From Sinomicrobium kalidii (GTDB lineage Bacteria > Bacteroidota > Bacteroidia > Flavobacteriales > Flavobacteriaceae), in NCBI RefSeq assembly GCF_021183825.1, contig NZ_CP089211.1:2852001-2916000 (forward strand): a stretch of 64,000 nt of DNA. The letters run 5' to 3'. Both the position numbers and the translations under genes were made by a program. The stretch's first letter is position 1, and each line of letters begins with the position of its first letter. The notes beneath the pieces were generated by a model. It searched no databases. It worked only from the letters and a program-made list of their open reading frames with translations, and was not told the DNA's origin. Of the stretch, positions 55,410 to 63,445 are shown one piece after another.

Positions 55410-55425
55410 CCAAAAAAACTAAAAG

Positions 55426-57075
55426 ATGAGACGAATCATATACAGTATACTCCTGATGGCATCATTTACAGCATGCGATCTGGACAGGTTCCCATACGAT
55501 GCTGTGGAAACCGATGAATTATTTGCAGACGAAGGTGGGCTCCAGGCAGCAACCCAGGGCTCTTATTCCCTTTTAAAAGGAGATGCCAACGGCAATGGTT
55601 TTTCGCCCCAGCTACACCGGCTGGCGGAATATTCGGGAGATAATGTTTCACTGAGCGGAACAACAACAGACGACCTTTTCTATACCTATAATTATAACAA
55701 CGTTACCACCAGCAGTAAGGCCAATGATCTGTGGCGGTCGGGTTACCGTGCTATTGTAAGTTGTAATAATGTTATAGAACTGGCAGTAGAAGGAGAAGCT
55801 GCGGAATCCGACCATTTGATCGGTGAAAACTATTATTTGAGGGCATATGCATATTTTCAGCTGGTCAATGTCTTTGGGAAACCCTATTCCCGGGGAAGGT
55901 CCAATCTGGGCGTTCCTCTCAAGTTGACGTCGGATGTTGAAGATATTCCCGACAGGCATACCGTAGGGGAAGTATATGACCAGATCGTTGCCGACCTGTT
56001 AAAGGCAGAATCGCTGATGACCGTATCGAAGACCAATGCCTATGCCACCAAAGAAGCCGCACAGGCGTTGTTGTCCAGGGTTTACCTGTACATGGAAGAA
56101 AATGAAAAAGCCGTAACCTATGCCGACAAGGTGATCAATTCCGGCCGTTTTAACCTAATTCCCAACGCAGAACTTGCCAAATATTTTGTAAAAGTACCGG
56201 AAGACAATACGGAAACCATTTTCTGTTTCCGGTATGTGGAAGATTCCGATTATAATCACGGCTGGTATACGGTCGGTTCGTTATATGCCAACATACAGGG
56301 CTCGGGCTGGGGAGAAATGTATGCTTCCAGCTCGTATCTGAACCTTGTCAACCAACATCCGGAAGATGCCAGGAAAGGATTTATTGAGCCACAATATGAA
56401 CTGGATGAAGAAGAAAACAGGATCCCTGCCGTATACTGGGTAAATGACAATTACAATTACCAGTTCCGAAGGACTTTTGAAGAAAACGGAAAGACATATT
56501 TTACACAGGAAGGAACAAACTACGAAGTAGTGCCCGAAGAAGGAGAAGACAGGACGTTGTACTATTTTGTAAACGGTTCGGGGGAAAAGGTCTATGTAGA
56601 AAAAAAATACGATATGTATAAGCGTAACGGCTATCCCAAATTCTATATTCTCAAGACCTCCCTTCAGGAAAACGTACCGCATTTGTGGTCGCCCGTAGTG
56701 TCCCGCCTGGCGGAAATGTACCTGAACAAGGCCGAGGCCTATGCCAAAATGGGGAATGAAGGCGAGGCCCTGAACAATGTCAATGTCATCAGGGAACGGG
56801 CAGGAATACCGGTTTATGACAGTGCTGTTGATTTTCCCTATGGAAAAGACCTGCTCGATGTGGTGCTGGATGAACGACGGCTGGAACTGGCCTACGAAGG
56901 ACACCGCAAGTTTGATGTTTTCCGGAACAACAGGGTCATGAACAGGCGTTATCCCGGTACGCATCTTAACGGGAACAATCCTTATTATGAAGTGTTGCCC
57001 ACAGATAACCGTGTAATAGAATACATTCCGGAAAGCCAGATCAATACACAACCGTCATTGATCCAGAACGATTGA
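55426..57075 (+). CDS. SusD/RagB-family glycan-binding lipoprotein
   Basis: 549 aa; lipobox SFTAC gives lipidated Cys17 followed by DLDRFPYD, a normal SusD start. The classical SusD architecture is visible: TPR-like helices with LIGENYYLRAYAYFQLVNVFG and a C-terminal ERRLELAYEGHRKFDVFRNN block. It lies 16 bp after susC and 16 bp before the DUF3472 gene. It should sit on the cell surface as the lid of the SusC barrel; ligand unknown but probably the GH109 substrate or product. Confidence 0.95.
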   Translation: MRRIIYSILLMASFTACDLDRFPYDAVETDELFADEGGLQAATQGSYSLLKGDANGNGFSPQLHRLAEYSGDNVSLSGTTTDDLFYTYNYNNVTTSSKANDLWRSGYRAIVSCNNVIELAVEGEAAESDHLIGENYYLRAYAYFQLVNVFGKPYSRGRSNLGVPLKLTSDVEDIPDRHTVGEVYDQIVADLLKAESLMTVSKTNAYATKEAAQALLSRVYLYMEENEKAVTYADKVINSGRFNLIPNAELAKYFVKVPEDNTETIFCFRYVEDSDYNHGWYTVGSLYANIQGSGWGEMYASSSYLNLVNQHPEDARKGFIEPQYELDEEENRIPAVYWVNDNYNYQFRRTFEENGKTYFTQEGTNYEVVPEEGEDRTLYYFVNGSGEKVYVEKKYDMYKRNGYPKFYILKTSLQENVPHLWSPVVSRLAEMYLNKAEAYAKMGNEGEALNNVNVIRERAGIPVYDSAVDFPYGKDLLDVVLDERRLELAYEGHRKFDVFRNNRVMNRRYPGTHLNGNNPYYEVLPTDNRVIEYIPESQINTQPSLIQND

Positions 57076-57091
57076 TAAAAACCATTGAACC

Positions 57092-58420
57092 ATGAAATAC
57101 TTAGCAAAATACTTTTGTTTATTGTCCGCAGTACTGTTGCTCGTTTCCTGTGTCAACGGAAATGTTATCCCGGGAGATGTGGAAGAAGATCAGGAACCGG
57201 AATTTTCCATCCGCATCCCCCCGGGAGGGAACAGTTGGGTGGTGAACGACCCGGAAGCAAACGAAGCTGTTATTTTCGATTCCGGCATACACAACTGGAC
57301 CGCTACGGATCACGTGATCCGTACCTGGTTCAAGGTGACCAGGGCAGGAGAACTCCATGTAGGTTTAAACGCCAAGGCTCCGACCGGAGTATCGGTATTA
57401 AAAGTTACCCTGGGTGAGGAAACCAGGGAAATAACCTTAGAGAATACTGACTACGAAGATGTTCCCGTAGGGATCTTTGAAGTGGAAACACCGGGGTATT
57501 ACTATGTGGAATTAGCGGGTAAGGAAAAATCCTCGACCTATATAGCCGATGTTAACGAAGTACTTCTCGGAGGGTCGGCAACCGAAGATACGGTCTACTA
57601 TGTAAAAGACGATTTCTACTGGGGAAGGAGGGGCCCTTCGGTACACCTGAATTATGAAATGCCGGCTTCGGAAGATATACTTTGGTTCTACAACGAGATC
57701 ACCGTACCCGAAGGCGAAGATATTTTGGGCTCCTATTTTATGGCCAACGGTTTCGGCCAGGGGTATTTCGGTATGCAGGTCAATTCGGAAACGGAACGAA
57801 GGATACTGTTTTCCGTATGGAGCCCTTACGAAACGGACGACCCGTCCAGCATTCCGGACGATTATAAGATCATCCTTCTGGACAAGGGAGAAGATGTGTA
57901 TGCGGGAGAGTTCGGTAATGAAGGCTCCGGGGGACAGAGCTACAAAAAGTTTATGTGGAAAGCCGGGAATACCTACAGGTTTTTGCTGAAGGGTGAACCT
58001 TCCGAAAATAATTCCACCGATTTTACAGCCTGGTTTTATGCCCCTGAAACCGGAAAATGGCAGCTTATGGCCAGTTTCCGCAGACCCTATACCAGCACCT
58101 ACCTGAGCAGGTTGCATTCCTTCCTGGAAAATTTCAGGACAGCGACCGGGTTTAAGAGCCGAAAAGGACTGTACACCAACCAGTGGGTCCGGGATACGTC
58201 CGGGGAATGGCACGAACTGACCAGGGCGAAATTTACTGCTGATGCCACGGCCAGGAAAGAGGCCCGTATGGATTATTCAGGGGGAACGGAAAGAAACGGG
58301 TTCTTTATGAAAAACTGCGGTTTTTTCAGTGACAATACCCCAATAGATAGCTATCACACCCGGGAAGCCGGGGGTACGCCTCCGGCCATAAACTGGTCTG
58401 AACTGGATGGAACAGACTGA
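57092..58420 (+). CDS. DUF5077/DUF3472 lipoprotein
   Basis: 442 aa. Lipobox LLVSC makes Cys20 the lipid anchor. Residues about 35-155 look like DUF5077 (FDSGIHNWTATDHVIRTWFK, GYYYVELAGK), and residues about 165-430 like DUF3472 (FYWGRRGPSVHLNYEMP, SYFMANGFGQGYFGMQVN, and a C-terminal FMKNCGFFSDN). Both domains are common in polysaccharide utilisation loci of Bacteroidota and are thought to bind or process carbohydrate, without a proven reaction. As the last gene of the GH109-susC-susD operon it is likely a surface glycan-binding or hydrolytic partner. Confidence 0.82.
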   Translation: MKYLAKYFCLLSAVLLLVSCVNGNVIPGDVEEDQEPEFSIRIPPGGNSWVVNDPEANEAVIFDSGIHNWTATDHVIRTWFKVTRAGELHVGLNAKAPTGVSVLKVTLGEETREITLENTDYEDVPVGIFEVETPGYYYVELAGKEKSSTYIADVNEVLLGGSATEDTVYYVKDDFYWGRRGPSVHLNYEMPASEDILWFYNEITVPEGEDILGSYFMANGFGQGYFGMQVNSETERRILFSVWSPYETDDPSSIPDDYKIILLDKGEDVYAGEFGNEGSGGQSYKKFMWKAGNTYRFLLKGEPSENNSTDFTAWFYAPETGKWQLMASFRRPYTSTYLSRLHSFLENFRTATGFKSRKGLYTNQWVRDTSGEWHELTRAKFTADATARKEARMDYSGGTERNGFFMKNCGFFSDNTPIDSYHTREAGGTPPAINWSELDGTD

Positions 58421-58466
58421 AAAGGGTGAATTTGACTTTGTTTTTGTTTATTTATTTTGATTTGGC

Positions 58467-58500
58467 AAAAATGCCGCCCACATACCGGGCGGCATTTTTT
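58467..58500 (+). terminator. terminator of the GH109-susCD-DUF3472 operon
   Basis: Perfect 13-bp stem AAAAATGCCGCCC/GGGCGGCATTTTT (58467-58479 and 58487-58499) with a 7-nt loop and T-tract, 46 bp after the stop. Confidence 0.95.
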
Positions 58501-58604
58501 GTCGAACTTGTTGAAGGGATATCAATAATGTATTGAGTGAAGCACGAATAAACCTTTGGGCAACCGCATAAACCGGTAATGACGCCCCCCTGTCACCGCT
58601 GTTA

Positions 58605-58647
58605 AACAGAAAAGGCAGGGACCGTAAAATTCCGGTCTCCTGCCTTT
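58605..58647 (-). terminator. terminator of the kinase-nucleotidyltransferase operon
   Basis: On the minus strand AAAGGCAGG and GACCG pair with CGGTC and CCTGCCTTT (arms 58633-58647 and 58611-58624) around a 1-nt bulge, followed by TCTGTTT. It lies 23 bp after the stop codon. Confidence 0.85.
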
Positions 58648-58670
58648 GGTCTTGAACAGAGGGTAAGTTA

Positions 58671-59543
58671 TTATTCCCAGCGCAGTTCCGGGAAGTGTTT
58701 TTCGAGGTATTTCTTTACGGCTGCAATATCATCTTTGGCCGTGAGGTCCGGTACGTGTTCCGAAAAAGGGATGCCCGCCGCAGAACCCGGGAAGTCCCGT
58801 ATCATGTTCAATAAGGCCGTAGGAAGTTCCTTTTCGTTTCTTTCCGGGTGAACGGGACAGTCTTTCAGGTAGGGGTAAAACATTTTGCCGTCAAATTTAA
58901 AAGCATTCATGCTCACCCTTATCTTACCGTTGTCGTCTTTGTATTTCGGAATGTCCTCCACTGCCGGTTTTTCGACGATATCGAGCAGCAGGTTATCCTT
59001 GTCCGTATGTGCAACGGCAAAACGGGACACCCTTTCATGGGGAAAATCCAGTGCGTCGCGGTCATAGGCGATAAATGCATGGGGCGTTTCGGCTTTTCGC
59101 AATGCCCGTAGCGCTTCTGTAGAATACAGGTTGTCACTGTTACAAACCGAATAGGCCTGTTCGTTGAGTTCCGGGTACTGTTCCACCGCCTGGAAAAGGG
59201 CGTCTGCCGTTCCCAGGGGCTTTTCCCGGCCTTCGGGGATATATTGTACGGCAAAGGAGATGTTCAGGCCGTAAAAGTCATTATCTCTTGAGGCGCTGCC
59301 GTAAAATTCCCTGAAGAGTGCCCCTTTTTCACTGATCACAATGTAGATGTTTTTGTACCCGGCCTCCCTGGCATTGTAGAGTACGTAGTCCACAAGGGGT
59401 CTCCCGTTGGGGCCTACACCTATCAGTCCCTTGCTGCGTTCATTGGCCTGGTTGATCTCCTCCGCGGTTAGTCCGGTAAAGGCGGTGGGCTTTTTCATTC
59501 TGGAGGAAGCACCTCCTGCTAAGATAATCAGATTGTCGTGCAT
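58671..59543 (-). CDS. sugar-phosphate nucleotidyltransferase
   Basis: 290 aa. The N-terminal signature LAGGASSRMKK is the NTP-binding loop of nucleotidyltransferases, followed by GRPLVDYVLYNAREAGYKNI, a GTADALFQAVE segment (substrate placement) and CNSDNLYS as the metal-binding Asp motif. The enzyme should convert a sugar 1-phosphate plus NTP to an NDP-sugar in the cytosol. The gene follows the GHMP kinase by 51 bp on the same strand, so the pair makes a two-step salvage pathway, sugar to sugar-1-phosphate to NDP-sugar. The sugar cannot be read from the sequence; GalNAc or galactose fit the GH109 neighbour. Confidence 0.85.
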   Translation of the reverse strand: MHDNLIILAGGASSRMKKPTAFTGLTAEEINQANERSKGLIGVGPNGRPLVDYVLYNAREAGYKNIYIVISEKGALFREFYGSASRDNDFYGLNISFAVQYIPEGREKPLGTADALFQAVEQYPELNEQAYSVCNSDNLYSTEALRALRKAETPHAFIAYDRDALDFPHERVSRFAVAHTDKDNLLLDIVEKPAVEDIPKYKDDNGKIRVSMNAFKFDGKMFYPYLKDCPVHPERNEKELPTALLNMIRDFPGSAAGIPFSEHVPDLTAKDDIAAVKKYLEKHFPELRWE

Positions 59544-59594
59544 GTCTCTGGTTCTTTTTTCCGGGGAGTTATGGGTGATCAGCGCTGCTCCCCG

Positions 59595-60719
59595 TTATGG
59601 TTTGTTATTTGTTTTAAAAACAGTGTTTATTATTCTTGCGCCGCGGTCAACAGACACCTCGTAGGCATCCTTTGCACCGGCTGTTTTAAGGGCACTTATT
59701 ACTTCTTTTTCCCTTCCGGGGGCTATGACCACAATACAGCCTCCGCCCCCCGATCCTACGATCTTGGCCCCGAAAGCGCCGGCCTTCAGAGCGGCGTTGA
59801 CCATATCGTCTATACGCGGTACGGTAATGTGGAGCAGGTCGCGCAGAATATTGTGGTGTTCGTTCATCAGTGCCCCGAGGTGCAGCATATCCGGTTCTTT
59901 GTGTTGCAACAGTTCCAGTGCCTGTTTGGTACAGGCGTGGTTGCGCACGGCTGCTTCAAAGAAAGGGTGCAGTTGTTCCGGCAGAAGGTCGAGGTACTGC
60001 GGGAGATCCTCATGGGTGGTATGTTCCAGAACAAAGTCCGGACGTTTCTTTTTTATAGAGGCTACGGCTTCCAGGGCATTGTTTTTCAAGCGGCTCAGCG
60101 TACCTATGGTTTCCTTGGGGATACCCGATTCGGCAACGATAAGGCCTTTTAAGGAACTGCCTATGACATTGCAGGAAAAGTCGTGGCCGGTTTCGATGTG
60201 CACGATGTTTCCCACCCCGATGCTGTACTGGTCCATTTTCCCCCCGGGTTCCCCGTGTTCCAGGACCTCTGCTTCATAAGCGATCTGGGACAGGGCGGAA
60301 GGGGTGACTTCCGCTTTCGTGCCGAAGGCCGTGGCCAGGAAATTAACCCAGGCGACTACTACGGCCGTGGAACTGGATATTCCGGCATTCATAGGAACGT
60401 CGCCTCTGATCTCTATGTCATATCCCTGGTCCGGTTTGCACCCGTGGCGGTGTAACACCTTGAGGGAAGAAACAAGGTAATCCCTGTAGGCGAGTTCGTG
60501 AGCAGATACATCGAGGGGGATACTCCTTTTGTCGTTGAGGTCCGGCAGCATGAGGTTAAATGTGTTCTTACCGTTGGGTACGGCCTTCAGGGTCACAAAG
60601 CGGTTAATGGCACAGGCAATTACCGGGAGCCCCAGGTAGTCCTGGTGATCCCCGAAGAGGCATACCCGGCCCGGGGCGATAGAAAGTATTTTTTCTGTTT
60701 TCTTTTTTAAAATGGTCAT
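59595..60719 (-). CDS. GHMP-family sugar kinase (galactokinase-like)
   Basis: 374 aa, typical length. Galactokinase-type signature APGRVCLFGDHQDYLG (15-30), ATP-binding PMNAGISSSTA (109-119) and the C-terminal KIVGSGGGGC (319-328) are all present. Family members phosphorylate sugars at C1, and the galactokinase branch acts on galactose or N-acetylgalactosamine. The first signature deviates slightly from bona fide GalK (GRVNLIGEHTDY), so another sugar is possible. It is the first gene of a two-gene operon read away from lacI, with a promoter that overlaps the operator-like palindrome. Confidence 0.88.
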   Translation of the reverse strand: MTILKKKTEKILSIAPGRVCLFGDHQDYLGLPVIACAINRFVTLKAVPNGKNTFNLMLPDLNDKRSIPLDVSAHELAYRDYLVSSLKVLHRHGCKPDQGYDIEIRGDVPMNAGISSSTAVVVAWVNFLATAFGTKAEVTPSALSQIAYEAEVLEHGEPGGKMDQYSIGVGNIVHIETGHDFSCNVIGSSLKGLIVAESGIPKETIGTLSRLKNNALEAVASIKKKRPDFVLEHTTHEDLPQYLDLLPEQLHPFFEAAVRNHACTKQALELLQHKEPDMLHLGALMNEHHNILRDLLHITVPRIDDMVNAALKAGAFGAKIVGSGGGGCIVVIAPGREKEVISALKTAGAKDAYEVSVDRGARIINTVFKTNNKP

Positions 60720-60816
60720 GTAATTTACGTTATCTCATCAATACAAAGCACACGGATCGTGCAGATTAATGAGTGATAATATGGCTAAAATATAAAATCC
60801 CTTTTTTAGGAGGGAA

Positions 60817-60848
60817 CAAATGTATGAATTTGTGTGTTCGAGCACAAA
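60817..60848 (-). promoter_or_regulatory. promoter of the GHMP kinase operon
   Basis: On the minus strand, -33 TTTG (60848-60845) and -7 TACATTTG (60824-60817) are separated by 20 nt, fitting the Bacteroidota consensus. The LacI-type palindrome lies between and over these boxes, the right place for repression. Confidence 0.6.
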
Positions 60849-60851
60849 AAT
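60828..60851. promoter_or_regulatory. candidate LacI-type operator
   Basis: A 24-bp palindrome centred on TCGA at 60838-60841, with two mismatched pairs out of twelve; its core is TGTGTTCGAGCACA (60833-60846). It lies between divergent lacI and the kinase gene and a related site occurs at 50911-50924. Confidence 0.6.
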
Positions 60852-60874
60852 ATAAAAAGAATTAATTATTTTTA

Positions 60875-60882
60875 TATATTTG
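60875..60882 (+). promoter_or_regulatory. candidate -7 box for the lacI-type gene
   Basis: TATATTTG matches TAnnTTTG exactly, 17 bp before the ATG. No convincing -33 TTTG; the palindromic operator ends 23 bp upstream, where activator or repressor contact is possible. Confidence 0.45.
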
Positions 60883-60899
60883 AATGTTAAATAAAAGCA

Positions 60900-61949
60900 A
60901 TGCTCAAGAAAAAGTACACCATCGCGGATATAGCCTCTATGGCGGGTGTCTCCAAAGGCACGGTGGACAGGGTTATCCACAAAAGGGGTAAGGTGTCCAA
61001 AAAGGCGCATGAAAAGATCACCAGGATACTGAAAGAGATCGATTATCAGCCCAACCTCGTAGCCAGGAACCTGAAAAAGAACAAGACCTACAGGTTACTT
61101 GTGCTTATCCCCGATCCGGAAAAGGATTCCTACTGGGCGCCCTGTGTAGAAGGAATAAATACGGCTTCCAGGGAGTTTCAGGCCTTCGGGGTAATGATAG
61201 AAGTGTTTTTCTTCGATCCTTCCAGTACCAGGAGTTTTACCTCCAGGAGCAAGGAAGTGCTCAGGAACAAGCCCGACGGTGTGGTGTTCGTGCCTTTATT
61301 CTACCAGGAGGCACTTACTTTTACGGAGTATTGCGAAAAGAACAATATTACCCTGGCTACCTTCAATAGCTCCGTTAATTCCAATAGTGCCAGGAGTTTT
61401 ATAGGCCAGGACCTCCATAAAAGCGGTAGGGTGGCCGGCAAATTAATGCATATGCTGGTGCCCGGTAAAGGGCATCTGGCCGTGGTGCATATGGATGAAG
61501 TCTATAAAAATGCCATCCACATGCAGGAAAAGGAAAAAGGGTTCAGGGATTATTTTGACGGGGCAGACCCGGGACGTACCATAGTTACACATAAAATTCC
61601 CGAAAAAAATATCCGTAAAATCCGCAAATCCGTTCGCGAATTTCTGGAGTTACATCCTGAAGTATCCGGGATATTCGTCACTACTTCCAAGGCCTACCTG
61701 CTGGCGGAAACTTTTCCGAAGGGAAAAACCGGGATACGTGTGGTGGGCTACGACCTTATCGAAAAAAACCTCGAATGCCTGGATGCGGGAAGTGTAGACT
61801 TTCTGATCCACCAGAACCCGAGGCAGCAGGCTTACCTGGGCGTAAGCTATCTTTCCGAATATTTTGCCTTTGATAAAAAGATACCGGACAACAAATTATT
61901 GCCCATAGATATTATTACTTCCGAGAATTATATGCATTACCTGGAATAA
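60900..61949 (+). CDS. LacI-family transcriptional regulator
   Basis: 349 aa. N-terminal helix-turn-helix YTIADIASMAGVSKGTVDRV with the hinge region up to about residue 60 (YQPNLVARNLKK), then a periplasmic-binding-like sugar-sensing domain (RLLVLIPDPEKDSYWAPCVE onward, including VVGYDLIEKN and the C-terminal IHQNPRQQAYLG). LacI-type proteins repress catabolic operons until a sugar binds. It is divergent from the kinase operon and 3.5 kb from the end of the GH109-susCD operon; shared operator-like sites suggest it controls both. No inducer can be named. Confidence 0.93.
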   Translation: MLKKKYTIADIASMAGVSKGTVDRVIHKRGKVSKKAHEKITRILKEIDYQPNLVARNLKKNKTYRLLVLIPDPEKDSYWAPCVEGINTASREFQAFGVMIEVFFFDPSSTRSFTSRSKEVLRNKPDGVVFVPLFYQEALTFTEYCEKNNITLATFNSSVNSNSARSFIGQDLHKSGRVAGKLMHMLVPGKGHLAVVHMDEVYKNAIHMQEKEKGFRDYFDGADPGRTIVTHKIPEKNIRKIRKSVREFLELHPEVSGIFVTTSKAYLLAETFPKGKTGIRVVGYDLIEKNLECLDAGSVDFLIHQNPRQQAYLGVSYLSEYFAFDKKIPDNKLLPIDIITSENYMHYLE

Positions 61950-62349
61950 TTTTTCGGGGCTGTTCACTTTTCCGGATTTCGAAGGGAGGGTGATGTATTC
62001 GGGCTTCCGGTGTTATTGAGCACAGCATTGAAAAACCTGTAATTTTCCCGGCCTTTTTTTAATAAAACATCATGAATTTATTAAATCTTACAAATAAAGT
62101 AGGTAAATACGTGTTTTTTTAGTACTATCGCAAGCGTTTGGTTCGCAGTAAGAGAATTGTAGTACAGCTTTACCGATGGTAAATTGAGGGCGAAAAAGCT
62201 TTTTATATGAAAAAAAGTGACAGGACATAATTTATTCTTACATCCCCCGTTGTAGGAACTGAGCTTTTTTAATTGTTTTTGCAATTGTAGTGTACTATTT
62301 TTGGCGCGGCCCGGTAAAATAGGTACAGGTTACGGAAAGAATAACCTCG
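61950..62349. other. 400-bp leader region of the sulfate-assimilation operon
   Basis: Long non-coding stretch before the DUF2061-cysC-cysD genes. Visible elements: a perfect TTTACC-GAT-GGTAAA hairpin (62169-62183) and three related AGTAC/GTACTA sites near 62120, 62157 and 62290. I recognise no known riboswitch. A short frame follows at 62350. Confidence 0.45.
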
Positions 62350-62460
62350 ATGGCATCCAAATTGAAGTATAGTATACAAGGCGGGAAAGTTAAGAAGAAG
62401 GATACTAAAAAAATACGGGAAGAGAATCTATGGGGAATAATTCACAAAAGAGGCACATAG
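62350..62460 (+). CDS. possible 36-codon small protein or leader peptide
   Basis: ATG 62350 to TAG 62460 encodes a lysine-rich 36-aa peptide (starting MASKLKYSIQGGKVKKKDT). It overlaps the start of the DUF2061 gene by 31 bp in another frame, which could couple or regulate translation of the operon. No family is recognised and chance is not excluded. Confidence 0.35.
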   Translation: MASKLKYSIQGGKVKKKDTKKIREENLWGIIHKRGT

Positions 62461-62861
62461 TCAAAGCAGTTACCTGGCGCATTGTGGGCACGATAGATAC
62501 TATGTTACTTTCATGGGTTATTTCCGGTAATCCCATGTCCGGACTTAAGATCGGACTTACGGAAGTCGTGACCAAGATGGTACTTTACTATTTTCACGAA
62601 AGGGCCTGGTTCAAGGCGGATATGCCGGACAGTAGAAAACGACACCTGTTGAAAACAGTGAGTTGGCGCGTGGTCGGTACCATAGACACCATGATACTGG
62701 CATGGATCATTACGGGCAATCCGATGACGGGAATGAAGATCGGCCTTGCGGAAGTCATGACCAAAATGATATTGTACTATCTTCACGAGCGGGTCTGGTA
62801 TAAAATTGATTATGGTTTAAATAAAAGGAAACGGGGAAAACGATGGAAAAAAATGTCGTAA
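62430..62861 (+). CDS. DUF2061 membrane protein with two repeats
   Basis: 143 aa made of two DUF2061 units of about 60 residues each: KRHIVKAVTWRIVGTIDTML and KRHLLKTVSWRVVGTIDTMI, each followed by a GNPM(S/T)G...EV.TKM..YY.HER.W segment. Each unit has two short hydrophobic helices. DUF2061 proteins are often encoded beside sulfate-activation genes in Bacteroidota, with unknown role. The stop end overlaps the cysC start by 19 bp, showing translational coupling. Confidence 0.88.
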   Translation: MGNNSQKRHIVKAVTWRIVGTIDTMLLSWVISGNPMSGLKIGLTEVVTKMVLYYFHERAWFKADMPDSRKRHLLKTVSWRVVGTIDTMILAWIITGNPMTGMKIGLAEVMTKMILYYLHERVWYKIDYGLNKRKRGKRWKKMS

Positions 62862-63436
62862 AACAATACTACAAAGTCTCCAAGAGGGAGCGAAACCTCA
62901 GCAACGGGCACAATTCTTTCCTGTTGTGGTTTACCGGGCTGTCCGGTTCCGGGAAGTCTACGATAGCAAATGCCGTGGAGCAGCGGCTGCACGATGAAGG
63001 GGTAAAAACCTACGTACTCGATGGTGATAATATACGGCGGGGGATCAACAGCGACCTGTCCTTTAGTCCGGAAGACCGGTCGGAGAACATCCGGCGGATC
63101 GCCGAGATCGCCAATTTAATGGTGGACGCCGGGCTCGTGGTACTGGCTGCTTTCGTATCGCCCTATAAAAAAGACAGGGAATTTATTGCAAACACCGTAA
63201 AACCCAGTAATTTTGTAGAGATTTATGTGAGTACCAGCCTGGAGGAGTGTGAACGCCGGGATGTGAAGGGGTTGTACAAAAAGGCCCGGGAAGGTAAAAT
63301 AGATAACATGACCGGTGTTTCCGCCCCTTACGAGGCGCCGGAAAATCCCGATATAGAAATCCATACCGAAAAGGAATCGGTGCCGGAAGCCGTGGAAAAA
63401 GTAATGAATGCAATTAAAACCAAATTAGAAAGCTAA
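62843..63436 (+). CDS. cysC: adenylylsulfate kinase
   Basis: 197 aa. The P-loop GLSGSGKST (32-40), DGDNIRRGINSDLSFSPEDR and the FVSPYKKDRE segment are the APS-kinase motifs. It phosphorylates adenosine 5'-phosphosulfate to PAPS using ATP, in the cytosol. The gene overlaps the DUF2061 gene by 19 bp and is followed after 9 bp by cysD, a standard sulfate-assimilation order. The start ATG 62843 is preceded by a purine-rich stretch. Confidence 0.95.
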   Translation: MEKNVVKQYYKVSKRERNLSNGHNSFLLWFTGLSGSGKSTIANAVEQRLHDEGVKTYVLDGDNIRRGINSDLSFSPEDRSENIRRIAEIANLMVDAGLVVLAAFVSPYKKDREFIANTVKPSNFVEIYVSTSLEECERRDVKGLYKKAREGKIDNMTGVSAPYEAPENPDIEIHTEKESVPEAVEKVMNAIKTKLES

Positions 63437-63445
63437 GTAAAGATC

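Noticed and set aside
57085..57417. 110-codon frame overlapping the start of the DUF3472 lipoprotein gene
   Set aside because: It lies in another frame over a gene with a clear lipobox and conserved domains.
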